Positions 44,472 to 54,077 of a stretch of 64,000 nt of DNA are shown piece by piece. The number at the start of each line of letters is the position of its first letter. Position 1 is the stretch's first letter. The notes under the pieces are model-generated. The model was not told where the DNA came from, ran no database searches, and saw only the letters and a list, made by a program, of their open reading frames with translations. Origin of the DNA: Rhodobacter sp. SY28-1 (lineage in GTDB: Bacteria > Pseudomonadota > Alphaproteobacteria > Rhodobacterales > Rhodobacteraceae); assembly GCF_005222785.1 (NCBI RefSeq), contig NZ_STGH01000001.1:124001-188000 (forward strand), written 5' to 3'. Both the position numbers and the translations under genes were made by a program.

Positions 44472-45863
44472 ATGACCGATACACCCCATTCCCCTGCAAC
44501 CCATTCGCCGAACGAAGGTGGGTTCACCCGCTTTCTGCGCGCAACCGAAATCGACCCGCGCCTTCTGGGCATGGTCGGCGCCCTTCTGCTGATCTGGCTG
44601 GCCTTCGAGGCCTATTCGACCTTCGTCCTCGGCCGCCCCTCGATGCTGCTGGGCGCATCGCAGGGTGAGGCGAACGGCTTCCTGACCCCGCGCAACCTGT
44701 GGAACCTGTCGGTCCAGACCGCCTATATCGGCATCATGGCGACGGGCATGGTGCTGGTCATCATCACCCGGAACATCGACCTGTCCGTGGGCTCGATCAT
44801 GGGCATGGTCGGCATGTACATGGGCCTGTTGCAGGTGGAATATCTGACGCCCGCGCTTGGCCTGGGTCACCCGTCGATCTGGATCATCACGGTGATCTTC
44901 GGCATCGCGATGGGTGCGCTGATCGGGGCCTTCCAGGGCGTGCTGATCGCCTTCCTTGGAATTCCGGCCTTCATCGTCACGCTGGGCGGCCTGCTGGTCT
45001 GGCGCGGCGCGGCCTTCCTGGTGGCAGGCGGCAAGACCATTGCACCGCTGGATGACACCTTCGCCCTGATCGGCGGCGGGTCCTTCGGGGCCCTGGGCAA
45101 GACGGGAAGCTGGATCTTCGCAATCATCGCCTGCGTCTTTGTGGTCTGGGCCTTCCTGAACGGCCGCCGGGCGCGCAAGACCCACGGCTTCGCCCTGCGC
45201 CCGGTCTGGGCCGAGACCTTCGTGATAGGTCTGGTCTGCGCGGTGATCCTGGGGGCGGCAGCCATCGTCAATTCCTACATCTGGCCGACCGGCAACATCC
45301 AGAAATACTACCAGGCCCTGGGCCAGGAGATCCCGGCCTGCGCCGAGCGGGGCGGTGACATCTACTCGGACGTCTGCGCCAGCTTTGGCCACGGCTTTGC
45401 CTATCCAGTTCTCATCATGATCATCGTGGCCATCGGCATGACGATCCTGATGACCCGGACCCGGTTCGGCCGCTATGTCTTTGCCATCGGGGGCAACCCC
45501 GAGGCCGCGGCCCTGTCGGGCATCAACACCCGTGCCATGACGGTGAAGATCTTCACCCTGATGGGCGCGCTTGCCGGGGTCGCCGCCGTGATCGGCGCGG
45601 CCCGCCAGAACAGCGCCACCAACGCGATGGGCAACCTTGACGAGTTGTACGTCATCGCGGCGGCCGTGGTCGGCGGCACCTCGCTGGCCGGGGGCGTGGG
45701 CACGATCTACGGCGCGATCATCGGCGCCTTGATCCTGACCAGCCTGCAGACCGGCATGGTCCTGATCGGCTTCGGTGACGGGTCCTACCAGCGCATCGTG
45801 ATCGGCATCGCACTGGTGTTGGCCGTCTGGCTCGACATCGTTTACCGCAAACGCATCAAGTAA
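44472..45863 (+). CDS. xylH: Xylose ABC transporter permease
   Basis: A 463-residue permease with about ten spans, of the ribose/xylose/galactose type (BPD_transp_2). Segments include GIMATGMVLVIITRNIDLSVGSIMG, ALIGAFQGVLIAFLGIPAFIVTLGG, and FAIGGNPEAAALSGINTR, the cytoplasmic loop that contacts the ATPase. A periplasmic insert around IPACAERGGDIYSDVCAS is specific to the XylH length. The ATG at 44472 (GAGGAC ahead of it) is the start; the upstream in-frame GTG is poorly supported. Confidence 0.93.
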   Translation: MTDTPHSPATHSPNEGGFTRFLRATEIDPRLLGMVGALLLIWLAFEAYSTFVLGRPSMLLGASQGEANGFLTPRNLWNLSVQTAYIGIMATGMVLVIITRNIDLSVGSIMGMVGMYMGLLQVEYLTPALGLGHPSIWIITVIFGIAMGALIGAFQGVLIAFLGIPAFIVTLGGLLVWRGAAFLVAGGKTIAPLDDTFALIGGGSFGALGKTGSWIFAIIACVFVVWAFLNGRRARKTHGFALRPVWAETFVIGLVCAVILGAAAIVNSYIWPTGNIQKYYQALGQEIPACAERGGDIYSDVCASFGHGFAYPVLIMIIVAIGMTILMTRTRFGRYVFAIGGNPEAAALSGINTRAMTVKIFTLMGALAGVAAVIGAARQNSATNAMGNLDELYVIAAAVVGGTSLAGGVGTIYGAIIGALILTSLQTGMVLIGFGDGSYQRIVIGIALVLAVWLDIVYRKRIK

Positions 45864-45875
45864 GGGGCTGATATC

Positions 45876-46640
45876 ATGGTAGACAGAACCGGAACCCCGC
45901 TTGTCGAACTGCGCGACATCTCGATTTCCTTCGGGGGGATCAAGGCCGTGGACCACGTCACGGTCGACCTTTACCCCGGCGAGGTCGTGGGCCTGTTGGG
46001 CCACAACGGCGCAGGCAAGTCGACGCTGATCAAGTGCCTGTCGGGCGCGTATCAAAAGGACAGCGGCCAGATCCTGATCAATGGCCAGGAGGTCGAGATC
46101 AAGGACCCCCGCGACGCCCGCGCGCAGAACATCGAGACGATCTACCAGACGCTCGCTCTGGCGGATAACCTTGATGCGGCGTCGAACCTGTTCCTTGGGC
46201 GCGAACTGGTGAACAGCTTCGGCTTCGTGGACGAATCGAAGATGGAGGCCGAGACGCGGAAGATCATGGGTCGCCTGAACCCGAACTTCCGAAAGTTCAA
46301 CGTGCCGGTGAACATGCTGTCGGGCGGGCAGCGCCAGTCAGTCGCCATCGCCCGTGCGGTGTACTTCAACGCCAAGATCCTGATCATGGACGAACCGACC
46401 GCTGCGCTTGGTCCGCACGAGACCCAGATGGTGGCCGAACTGATCCAGGAACTGAAGGCGCAGGGCCTGGGCATCTTCCTGATCGAGCATGACATCCACA
46501 ACGTGATGAAGCTTTGCGACCGGGCCTCGGTGATGAAGAACGGCCAGCTGGTCGGCACGGTGAACGTGGATGAGGTCACCGACGACGACATCCTGGGCAT
46601 GATCATTCTGGGCAAGAAACCCCAGCATCTGGCCGCGTGA
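45876..46640 (+). CDS. xylG: Sugar ABC transporter ATP-binding protein, single ABC domain
   Basis: A 254-residue ATPase. Walker [12 protein letters not shown]-loop [16 protein letters not shown], signature [15 protein letters not shown], Walker [13 protein letters not shown] and switch EHDIHN are all present. Classical XylG/MglA proteins have two fused ABC domains (about 500 residues); this one is half that and would form a homodimer, like FrcA-type ATPases of alphaproteobacterial fructose/ribose systems. It follows xylH by 12 bases, and xylB overlaps its stop. Confidence 0.9.
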   Translation: MVDRTGTPLVELRDISISFGGIKAVDHVTVDLYPGEVVGLLGHNGAGKSTLIKCLSGAYQKDSGQILINGQEVEIKDPRDARAQNIETIYQTLALADNLDAASNLFLGRELVNSFGFVDESKMEAETRKIMGRLNPNFRKFNVPVNMLSGGQRQSVAIARAVYFNAKILIMDEPTAALGPHETQMVAELIQELKAQGLGIFLIEHDIHNVMKLCDRASVMKNGQLVGTVNVDEVTDDDILGMIILGKKPQHLAA

Positions 46641-48079
46641 TGTATATCGGGCTCGATCTCGGGACGTCAGGGATCAAGGGGATCCTGATCGGCGAGGACC
46701 AGCAGCTCCTTGCCGAAGCCACGGCCCCCTTGACGGTTCAGCGACCGGCAAAAGGGTGGAGCGAGCAGGCCCCCTCGGACTGGATTTCGGCAGCCGAGAC
46801 GGTGTTCGACCGGCTTGCCGCACAGAAGTCGCTGGGACAGGTCCGCGGGATCGGGCTGTCGGGTCACATGCACGGCGCGACGCTGCTGGATGCCGCGGAC
46901 GAGGTGCTGCGGCCCTGCATCCTGTGGAACGACACCCGCAGCTTTGAAGAGGCAGCCGAACTGGACGGCGACCCGATGTTCCGGCGGCTGACCGGCAACA
47001 TCGTGTTTCCGGGCTTTACCGCCCCCAAGGTGGTCTGGGTGGCCAAGCACGAGCCCGCGATCCGGGAGCGGCTGGCGAAGGTGCTGTTGCCCAAGGACTA
47101 TCTGCGGCTCTGGCTGACCGGAGAGCATGTCGGCGAGATGTCCGATGCAGCCGGGACCTCCTGGCTGGATACCGGCAAGCGGGACTGGTCGGACGATCTT
47201 CTGCAGGCCACCGGGCTTGAGCGCAGTCACATGCCGAGCCTGGTCGAAGGGTCCGAGGTTTCGGGCTACCTGCGAGAAGCCTTGTCGACCCGCTGGGGCC
47301 TGCCGAAAGGCGTGGTCGTGGCCGGGGGCGGCGGCGACAACGCGGCCTCGGGCGTGGGCGTCGGCGTGGTGCGGGCGGGTGAGGCGTTCGTGTCGCTTGG
47401 CACCTCGGGCGTCCTGTTCGCTGCGAACGACGGCTACCAGCCCGATCCAGAGACGGCGGTGCATACCTTCTGCCACGCGCTGCCGAACACCTGGCACCAG
47501 ATGGGTGTGATCCTTGCCGCGACGGATGCCCTGAACTGGTATGCCAAGCTGGTCGGGTCGGACGCTTCGACCCTGACGCGGGAACTTGGGCCGCTGCGCG
47601 AGCCGGGCAAGACGGTGTTCCTGCCCTATCTGGGCGGTGAACGGACGCCGCTGAATTCGGCCAGCGTCCGGGGCGCGTTCACCGGGCTGGAACATGCGAC
47701 CGACCGTCAGTCCGCGACGCGCGCGGTGCTGGAAGGCGTGACCTTTGCCATCCGCGACAGCCGCGATGCGCTGGCGGCCACGGGCACCAAGCTGGAGCAT
47801 CTCCTGGCCGTCGGCGGCGGGTCGCGGTCGGACTACTGGCTGCGGCTGATCGCGACGGCGCTGGACTGCCCGGTGCAACTGCCGGTCGCCGGGGATTTCG
47901 GCGGTGCCTACGGGGCCGCCCGGTTGGGCCTGATGGCCGCGACCGGGGCCGGGGCCGAGATCGCCACCCTCCCCCAGATCGCCCGGGTCGTTGAACCCGA
48001 CCCGACCCTCACAGACGCATTTGACGCGGGGCATGCCCGCTTCCGCGCCGCCCAGGCAGCTATCAAGGATCTGAAATGA
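46640..48079 (+). CDS. xylB: Xylulokinase
   Basis: A 479-residue FGGY kinase that phosphorylates D-xylulose to D-xylulose 5-phosphate for the pentose phosphate pathway. [17 protein letters not shown] is the phosphate-binding N terminus; [35 protein letters not shown] and [10 protein letters not shown] are FGGY family motifs, and [11 protein letters not shown] with [10 protein letters not shown] lies at the C-terminal end. The start ATG overlaps the last base of the xylG stop; a GTG one codon earlier is less likely. Confidence 0.94.
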   Translation: MYIGLDLGTSGIKGILIGEDQQLLAEATAPLTVQRPAKGWSEQAPSDWISAAETVFDRLAAQKSLGQVRGIGLSGHMHGATLLDAADEVLRPCILWNDTRSFEEAAELDGDPMFRRLTGNIVFPGFTAPKVVWVAKHEPAIRERLAKVLLPKDYLRLWLTGEHVGEMSDAAGTSWLDTGKRDWSDDLLQATGLERSHMPSLVEGSEVSGYLREALSTRWGLPKGVVVAGGGGDNAASGVGVGVVRAGEAFVSLGTSGVLFAANDGYQPDPETAVHTFCHALPNTWHQMGVILAATDALNWYAKLVGSDASTLTRELGPLREPGKTVFLPYLGGERTPLNSASVRGAFTGLEHATDRQSATRAVLEGVTFAIRDSRDALAATGTKLEHLLAVGGGSRSDYWLRLIATALDCPVQLPVAGDFGGAYGAARLGLMAATGAGAEIATLPQIARVVEPDPTLTDAFDAGHARFRAAQAAIKDLK

Positions 48080-49377
48080 CAGACTTTTTCAAAGGCATCC
48101 CGCAAATCAAATACGAAGGCCCCTCGTCAAAGAACGAGTTCGCCTTCCGCCACTACAACCCCGATGAGGTCGTTCTGGGCAAGCGGCTTGAGGACCACCT
48201 GCGCTTTGCCGTCGCCTACTGGCACAGCTTTGCCTGGCCTGGCGGTGACCCGTTCGGCGGTCAGACGTTCGAGCGACCCTGGTTCGGCGACGGCATGGCG
48301 CTGGCCAAGCTCAAGGCCGATGTCGCGTTCGAGCTGTTCGATATCCTTGGCGTGCCGTTCTACTGCTTCCACGACGCCGACGCCCGGCCCGAGGGCGCAA
48401 CCTTCGCGGAAAGCCTGAAGAACCTGAATGAGATCGCCGATTACCTTCAGGAGAAGCAGTCCAAGCACAAGGCGAAGCTCTTGTGGGGCACGGCGAACCT
48501 GTTCAGCCACCGCCGCTGGATGTCGGGCGCGGCCACCAACCCCGATCCGGATGTCTATGCCTACGCCGCCGCGACGGTGAAGGCGAACATGGACGTGACG
48601 CATCGTCTAGGCGGGCAGAACTATGTCCTCTGGGGCGGGCGCGAGGGGTATGAGACGCTCCTCAACACCGACCTGAAGGCCGAACGCGCCCATGCCGGTC
48701 GCTTCCTGCAGCAGGTCGTCGAATACAAGCACAAGATCGGCTTCAAGGGCACGATCCTGATCGAGCCCAAGCCGCAGGAACCGTCGAAGCACCAGTACGA
48801 CTATGACGTGGCGACGGTTTACGGCTTCCTCAAGGACTTCGGTCTGGAAAAGGAAGTGAAGACCAACATCGAACAGGGTCACGCCATTCTGGCCGGTCAC
48901 TCGTTCGAACACGAAATCGGTCTGGCCGCCGCGCTGGGGATCTTCGGGTCGATCGACATGAACCGGAACGACTATCAGTCCGGCTGGGACACCGACCAGT
49001 TCCCGAACAACCACGCCGAAAAGGCGGTGGCCTTCTACGAGATCCTCAAGGCGGGCGGCTACACCACTGGCGGCACCAACTTTGACGCCAAGATCCGCCG
49101 TCAGTCGCTCGACCCGGAAGATCTGGTTCTGGCCCATGTCGGCGGCATGGACACCTGCGCCCGCGCGCTGAAATCGGCGGCGGCGCTGCTGGAATCGGAC
49201 GAGATGGAGGCCGCGGTCAAGGCACGCTACGCGGGCTGGAATGATCCGAAGGCGCAAGCCATGCTGAAGGGCTCGCTGGAGGCCGCAGCGGCGCGGGTGA
49301 TCGACGAGAAGATCGAGCCACAGCCGAAGTCTGGCCGTCAGGAGCGGCTGGAGAACCTCTGGAACCGCTACGTCTGA
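48076..49377 (+). CDS. xylA: Xylose isomerase
   Basis: A 433-residue class II xylose isomerase, close to the usual 435-440. It interconverts D-xylose and D-xylulose using two divalent metals. Signatures are [34 protein letters not shown] (catalytic His), [17 protein letters not shown], and [18 protein letters not shown]; in the metal-site region it has [19 protein letters not shown], where the common text is DANRGD, a mild variation. The ATG overlaps the xylB stop, completing the xylFHGBA arrangement. Confidence 0.96.
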   Translation: MTDFFKGIPQIKYEGPSSKNEFAFRHYNPDEVVLGKRLEDHLRFAVAYWHSFAWPGGDPFGGQTFERPWFGDGMALAKLKADVAFELFDILGVPFYCFHDADARPEGATFAESLKNLNEIADYLQEKQSKHKAKLLWGTANLFSHRRWMSGAATNPDPDVYAYAAATVKANMDVTHRLGGQNYVLWGGREGYETLLNTDLKAERAHAGRFLQQVVEYKHKIGFKGTILIEPKPQEPSKHQYDYDVATVYGFLKDFGLEKEVKTNIEQGHAILAGHSFEHEIGLAAALGIFGSIDMNRNDYQSGWDTDQFPNNHAEKAVAFYEILKAGGYTTGGTNFDAKIRRQSLDPEDLVLAHVGGMDTCARALKSAAALLESDEMEAAVKARYAGWNDPKAQAMLKGSLEAAAARVIDEKIEPQPKSGRQERLENLWNRYV

Positions 49378-49477
49378 CGAAGACGGCGAATTCGACCAAG
49401 ACATTGCACCGGGGCCTGTCTAGGCTCCGGTGCATATCTTTCGACACCACGCACATCGCCAAGCCGAGGACCTTGAT

Positions 49478-51145
49478 TTGGACCAGATCGACCGCATCCT
49501 TTCCGCCGCGCCGTTCAACCTTGACGCCGAGGGGCGCGGCTGGGTGCGGTCCACACTTGGCGCGATGGAGCGGGCGGCGAAGGTGCGCCAGCTTTTCGTC
49601 CACATCTGCTTTGGCACCGGGCCCGAGGTGGTAGACCGCATCACTGCCCTCGCCCCCGGCGGGTTCACCAAGTTCTTCGGTCCGGATGCGCAAGCGGAAC
49701 TCGACACGCTGGACGCCCTGCGCGGCGCAGCGGCGATCCCCTACCTCGTTAGCGCCGATCTGGAAGGCAGCCGGATGAGCCCGCCCTTCGGGACCGAGGT
49801 GCCGAACCCGCTGGCGCTGGCGGCGGTGGACGATGTGCAGGCGTCAGGCACCATCGCCCGGATCATGGCCGAAGAGGCGCGGGCGGCTGGGGTGAACTGG
49901 TCGTTTACTCCGGTGATCGACATCAACGCGCTGTTCCGCTCGCCCATCGTCGCAACGCGCGGCCTCGGCTCCGACCCCGCCCGAATCCGCGCTCATGCGC
50001 TGGCCCATATCGCCGGGCTGCAGGCGAACGGAGTGGCGGCGACGGTGAAGCACTGGCCGGGCGAGGGGCATGACGACCGCGACCAGCACCTGGTGACGAC
50101 GATCAACCCTCTGTCCATGGAAGAGTGGAACGCCACCCACGGTGCCCTCTACCGTGCGGCGATCGAGGCGGGGGTGATGTCGGTCATGTCGGCGCATATC
50201 GCCTTGCCGGCCTATGTGCTGGACCATGACCCGAACGCGGGGGTCGAGGCCTATCGTCCGGCTTCGGTATCGCGCCTCTTGAACCAGACGCTGCTGCGCG
50301 AGGAGCTGGGGTTCAACGGGGTGATCGTGTCGGATGCCACGTCGATGGCGGGCCTTGGGGCCTGGGCGCACCGGGATGTGGCCCTGCCCGAAGTTGTGTC
50401 CTCGGGGTGCGATGTCATCCTGTTCTCTGACGAACCCGAGGCGGACATCGCCCGGATCGAGGCGGCACTGGACGACGGCCGCCTGACCTCGGCCCGGCTG
50501 GACGAGGCAATAATCCGGGTGCTTGGGCTGAAGGCCGCGCTGGGGCTGCATCGCACGGGGCGTGACCCTGCCCGCCGCGACAGGCTGTTCGACCCGAGGA
50601 ACGCCGCCATTGCCAAGGAGGTGACGGCCCGCGCCCCGACGCTGGTGAAGGACGTGCAGGGAATCTTGCCGCTGTCGCCCGACCGTCACCGTCGGGTGCT
50701 GGTCTATACCACCGGGATCGTCACCCCGCTGCATGGCATGGGGCAGGAGATGATCTTCGCCGACCTGATGCGCGCCGAGGGGTTCGAGGTCTCGTTCTAT
50801 TCGCCCGAAGCGCGGCAGGATCAACGCGCGTTCGATCTGGTCCTGTACCTGATGGCCGAAGAGACGTTGCTGACCCGGGGCCGCATCTTCTTGGACTGGA
50901 ACCGGCTGACCGGGGGAATGTTCGGCGCAATGGCGCGGCATTGGCACGAAGTGCCGACGATGCTCATCTCGTTCGGCTATCCCTATTACCTGTACGACGC
51001 CCCCCGGATGCCCTGCGTGGTCAACGCCTATGCCACGATGGACAGCATGCAGCGCGCGGTGCTGGACTGCATCCTTGGCCGAGCGCCGTTCCGGGGCAAG
51101 AATCCGGTGGACCCGTTCTGCGGCCTGCCTGACGCCCGCTACTGA
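49478..51145 (+). CDS. Glycoside hydrolase family 3 protein (NagZ-like motifs)
   Basis: A 555-residue GH3 enzyme from the TTG at 49478 (preceded by GAGG); a GTG at 49430 would add 16 residues. The N-terminal barrel has YLVSADLEGSRM, KHWPGEGHDDRDQH (the KHFPGxGxxxxDxH motif of beta-N-acetylhexosaminidases) and VIVSDATSMAG, which contains the nucleophile Asp. The extra C-terminal region (about 350-555) is an alpha/beta domain not found in short NagZ. No signal peptide. It lies downstream of xylA, but the motif argues for hexosaminidase rather than xylosidase; substrate uncertain. Confidence 0.82.
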   Translation: MDQIDRILSAAPFNLDAEGRGWVRSTLGAMERAAKVRQLFVHICFGTGPEVVDRITALAPGGFTKFFGPDAQAELDTLDALRGAAAIPYLVSADLEGSRMSPPFGTEVPNPLALAAVDDVQASGTIARIMAEEARAAGVNWSFTPVIDINALFRSPIVATRGLGSDPARIRAHALAHIAGLQANGVAATVKHWPGEGHDDRDQHLVTTINPLSMEEWNATHGALYRAAIEAGVMSVMSAHIALPAYVLDHDPNAGVEAYRPASVSRLLNQTLLREELGFNGVIVSDATSMAGLGAWAHRDVALPEVVSSGCDVILFSDEPEADIARIEAALDDGRLTSARLDEAIIRVLGLKAALGLHRTGRDPARRDRLFDPRNAAIAKEVTARAPTLVKDVQGILPLSPDRHRRVLVYTTGIVTPLHGMGQEMIFADLMRAEGFEVSFYSPEARQDQRAFDLVLYLMAEETLLTRGRIFLDWNRLTGGMFGAMARHWHEVPTMLISFGYPYYLYDAPRMPCVVNAYATMDSMQRAVLDCILGRAPFRGKNPVDPFCGLPDARY

Positions 51146-51195
51146 CAGCTGCTTCCTGACCGTGGGGCCGGAGCCTCTTGCGGGCTAGAGCGGAT

Positions 51196-51220
51196 TTGTG
51201 TCTACATCCAGTCTACACAA
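51196..51220. promoter_or_regulatory. Candidate operator upstream of the hydroxyproline-epimerase-like gene
   Basis: TTGTGT (51196-51201) and ACACAA (51215-51220) form an inverted repeat with 13 bases between, and GTCTACA is repeated directly at 51200-51206 and 51211-51217, one helix turn apart. The half-site resembles operators of FCD-type GntR repressors. It lies 21 bases before the gene start. No GntR gene is in the window. Confidence 0.5.
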
Positions 51221-51241
51221 TGCCAGCCCCGAGAGGCCGCA

Positions 51242-52273
51242 ATGCGCTGGAAGAAGACGCTGCAGGTTGTCGATGTCCATTGCGAGGGCGAGATCGGCAA
51301 GGTCATCACTTCGACCACCTTGGATGTGCCCGGGGCGACCATGCTGGACAAGCTGGTGCATCTGAACACCGTGGATGACTCCTTGCGCCGCATGGTCTGC
51401 TTTGAACCGCGCGGCTTTGCGCAGATGTCGGTCAACCTGATGCTGCCGCCGACGCGCCCGGATGCCGATGCGGGGTTCATCGTGCTGCAGCCCGACCGGG
51501 CGCATCCGATGTCAGGGTCGAACGCGATCTGCGTCACGACAGCACTGCTGGAGACCGGGATGCTGGAGATGCGGGAACCCGAAACGGTGCTGCGCCTGGA
51601 CACCGCGGCCGGGCTGGTGACGGTGACGGCAGCCTGTCAGGACGGCAAGGTGACCTCGGCCTCGATCAACACCTCGCCGTCCTTCGTGCAGGACCTGGAC
51701 CTTGTGGTCGAGACGACGGGGTTCGGCCGGATCAAGGTGGACGTGGCCTATGGCGGCTGCTTCTACGGGTTGATCGACGTGGATCAGGTCGGCCTGACCA
51801 TCGAGCCGAAGAATGCGCAGGCGTTGATGCTGGCCGGGGTGTCGATCCTGAACGACCTGATGGCAAAGGTTCCGGTCCAGCATCCCGAGCGGCCGAAGAT
51901 CAACCAGTTCTCCTATGCCATGTTCCGTGACAGGCGCGGCGACACGGTCAAGACTTGCACGGTGCTGAAGCCGGGCCGGGTGGACCGGTCGCCTTGCGGA
52001 ACCGGGTCCTCGGCGAACCTGGCGGCGATGCATGCACGGGGGCAGGTAAGGACGGGCGATGTGCTGACCTCTGAATCCATCATCGGCTCGCGCTTCCGGG
52101 TTGAGATGCTGGGCGAAACCACCGTCGGCAACCGCGCCGCTGTCCTGCCTCGGGTGACGGGGCGGGCCTGGGTCTATGGTATTTCGCAGCTGGGGCTTGA
52201 CCCGTCAGACCCCTTCCCGCGAGGCTTTGCGCTCTCGGATACCTGGGGTCCGGGGGTGGAAGACATCCTTTAG
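51242..52273 (+). CDS. Proline racemase superfamily, Ser/Cys hydroxyproline epimerase or dehydratase type
   Basis: A 343-residue enzyme of the proline racemase fold. Classical racemases use two cysteines; here the first position is Ser (PMSGSNAIC, Ser91) and the second is Cys (SPCGTGSSAN, Cys252). Ser/Cys members are known to act on 4- and 3-hydroxyproline rather than as proline racemases. Other fold markers are DVHCEGEIGKVI near the N terminus and GRAWVYGISQLGLDPSDPFPRGF near the C terminus. It is a separate unit, upstream of the ThDP operon, which might use its product. Exact reaction unproven. Confidence 0.82.
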   Translation: MRWKKTLQVVDVHCEGEIGKVITSTTLDVPGATMLDKLVHLNTVDDSLRRMVCFEPRGFAQMSVNLMLPPTRPDADAGFIVLQPDRAHPMSGSNAICVTTALLETGMLEMREPETVLRLDTAAGLVTVTAACQDGKVTSASINTSPSFVQDLDLVVETTGFGRIKVDVAYGGCFYGLIDVDQVGLTIEPKNAQALMLAGVSILNDLMAKVPVQHPERPKINQFSYAMFRDRRGDTVKTCTVLKPGRVDRSPCGTGSSANLAAMHARGQVRTGDVLTSESIIGSRFRVEMLGETTVGNRAAVLPRVTGRAWVYGISQLGLDPSDPFPRGFALSDTWGPGVEDIL

Positions 52274-52319
52274 GCCCGTCCCGGACGGACTGCCTCAGGC
52301 CACTCCTCTATGCATCTCT

Positions 52320-52336
52320 GACAAGTAAATCTTGTC
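52320..52336. promoter_or_regulatory. Candidate operator upstream of the ThDP operon
   Basis: GACAAG-TAAAT-CTTGTC is a perfect 6-base inverted repeat, 76 bases before the ThDP enzyme start and in an AT-richer patch. It is a good candidate for the binding site of the LysR protein encoded at the end of the operon. Confidence 0.5.
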
Positions 52337-52412
52337 GGTTCTCGGAATTTCTTGGTTTTCTGTCACCGACGCGGGGTGCAAGACTGCCGCAGCAGCAGGG
52401 TTGGGCAATCAG

Positions 52413-54077
52413 ATGAAGAACGGCGGGCAGCTTTTGGTGGAATGCCTTGTTGCGCTAGGCGCGACGAACGGGTTTGGCGTGCCGGGGGAAAGCTATCTGG
52501 CAGTGCTGGACGCGCTGCACGATACCCAAGGCAAGCTGGACTTCGTCCTCTGCCGGAACGAGGGCGGCGCGTCCTTCATGGCGGCGGCCTGGGGCAAGCT
52601 GACCGGCCAGCCGGGCCTGTGCTTTGTGACGCGGGGGCCGGGGGTGACGAACGCCTCGATCGGCATCCACACCGCGATGCAGGATTCCGCACCGATGATC
52701 GTCTTCGTCGGGCAAGTCGGCACCGACATGCGCGGGCGCGAGGCGTTTCAAGAGATCGACTATCGCGCGGTGTTTGGCACGATGGCCAAGTGGGCGGTCG
52801 AGATCGACGATGCGGATCGTCTTCCCGAAATCCTGTCCCGCGCCTGGATCACCGCCACGACGGGCCGCCCCGGCCCTGTGGTCATCGCCCTGCCCGAAGA
52901 CATGCTGAGCGGCCCTGCCACCGCCCTGCCCCTGACCGGCCCCGCCCGCATCACTGAGCCCGCGCCCGAGCCTGCGGCACTGGCCGAGGCGCTGGCGCTG
53001 CTTGCGGGGGCCGAACGCCCCGCGATCCTGCTGGGTGGCTGCAACTGGACCGAAGCCGGAAAGGCCGCCCTGCAAGCCTTTGCCGAGGCGTCGGATATCC
53101 CTGTCGTGGCGGCGCTGCGCTATCAGGACATGTTCGACAACCACTCGCCCTGTTATGCGGGCGATCTGGGTCTGGGCCTTGCGGCGGGTGTGCGCAAGAC
53201 GATGGCCGAGGCCGACGTGATCCTCGCGCTGAATACCCGGTTCGGCGAAATTTCGACCGAAAGCTACACGCTGTTCCAAGTGCCGACCCCGCGCCAGAAG
53301 ATCATTCATGTGCATGGCTCGGCGGCCGAGATCGGCAAGGTATATATCCCCACACTGGGCATCCCCGCCGGTCCCAACGCCTTTGTCGCGGCATTGCCCC
53401 CGGTCCGGGGCAACTGGGCCGAGTGGCGCAAACGCGCGCGTGCGGATTACGAGACAACCTTCACCCTGCCCGCGCAGCCCTCACCCGTCGACATGGGCCT
53501 TGTCACCGCCCACCTGCGCGAGGTGCTGCCCGAGGATGCCATCCTGACCAATGGGGCCGGGAACTTCACGGTCTGGCCGAACAAGTTCTTCAAGTTCGGC
53601 CCCAAGGGGCGCCTCTTGGCCCCACAGTCTGGTGCAATGGGCTATGGCGTGCCCGCCGCAATCGCGGCCAAGGTCGCCTGCCCGGACCGCACCGTGGTCT
53701 GCTTTGCCGGGGACGGCGATTTTCAGATGAATTGCCAGGAGCTTGGCACGGCGATGCAGGCCGGCGCCCAGCCGATCATCCTGATCCTGAACAACGGCAC
53801 CTACGGCACGATCCGCGCGCATCAGGAACGCCACTACCCGGCGCGGGTCTCGGGCACCGACCTGCAAAACCCAAACTTCGTCATGCTGGCGCAGTCCTAC
53901 GGTTTCCACGCCGAGAAGGTGGAGCGGACCGAGGACTTCCCCGCCGCTTTCGCCCGCGCCCGGGCCAGCCGCTCCGGCGCGGTCCTGGACCTTGCCATCT
54001 CGGCCGAGGCGCTGACACCCCGGCAAACCCTGTCGCAGATGCGTGCCGCCGCACTGGCCGCGAAGGCAAGAGAATGA
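52413..54077 (+). CDS. Thiamine diphosphate-dependent enzyme, acetolactate synthase-like
   Basis: A 554-residue ThDP enzyme of the acetohydroxyacid synthase/decarboxylase superfamily. LVALGATNGFGVPGESYLAVLDAL and VLCRNEGGASFMAAAWGKLTG (with the conserved catalytic Glu), FVTRGPGVTNASIGIHTAMQDS, and the ThDP-binding GDGDFQMNCQELGTAMQ ending in NN. It is probably a decarboxylase or carboligase of a catabolic pathway, since no regulatory subunit gene or branched-chain amino acid gene is nearby. I start it at ATG 52413 (MKNGGQLLVECL). Its stop overlaps the hyuA start (ATGA), so it is the first gene of the six-gene operon. Confidence 0.85.
   Translation: MKNGGQLLVECLVALGATNGFGVPGESYLAVLDALHDTQGKLDFVLCRNEGGASFMAAAWGKLTGQPGLCFVTRGPGVTNASIGIHTAMQDSAPMIVFVGQVGTDMRGREAFQEIDYRAVFGTMAKWAVEIDDADRLPEILSRAWITATTGRPGPVVIALPEDMLSGPATALPLTGPARITEPAPEPAALAEALALLAGAERPAILLGGCNWTEAGKAALQAFAEASDIPVVAALRYQDMFDNHSPCYAGDLGLGLAAGVRKTMAEADVILALNTRFGEISTESYTLFQVPTPRQKIIHVHGSAAEIGKVYIPTLGIPAGPNAFVAALPPVRGNWAEWRKRARADYETTFTLPAQPSPVDMGLVTAHLREVLPEDAILTNGAGNFTVWPNKFFKFGPKGRLLAPQSGAMGYGVPAAIAAKVACPDRTVVCFAGDGDFQMNCQELGTAMQAGAQPIILILNNGTYGTIRAHQERHYPARVSGTDLQNPNFVMLAQSYGFHAEKVERTEDFPAAFARARASRSGAVLDLAISAEALTPRQTLSQMRAAALAAKARE

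Noticed and set aside
44223-46055. A 610-codon minus-strand open frame across xylH
   Set aside because: Charged, repetitive shadow of the xylose genes; xylH and xylG motifs on the other strand are unambiguous.
49478-51145. Beta-xylosidase of the xylose operon
   Set aside because: The KHWPGEGH..RDQH motif resembles NagZ-type hexosaminidases, so a xylosidase label would be a guess from neighbourhood only.
51242-52273. Proline racemase
   Set aside because: The first catalytic Cys is replaced by Ser, which argues for a hydroxyproline-acting member of the fold.
52413-54077. Acetolactate synthase of branched-chain amino acid synthesis
   Set aside because: No regulatory subunit or ilv gene is nearby and the gene belongs to a catabolic operon, so only the superfamily is claimed.
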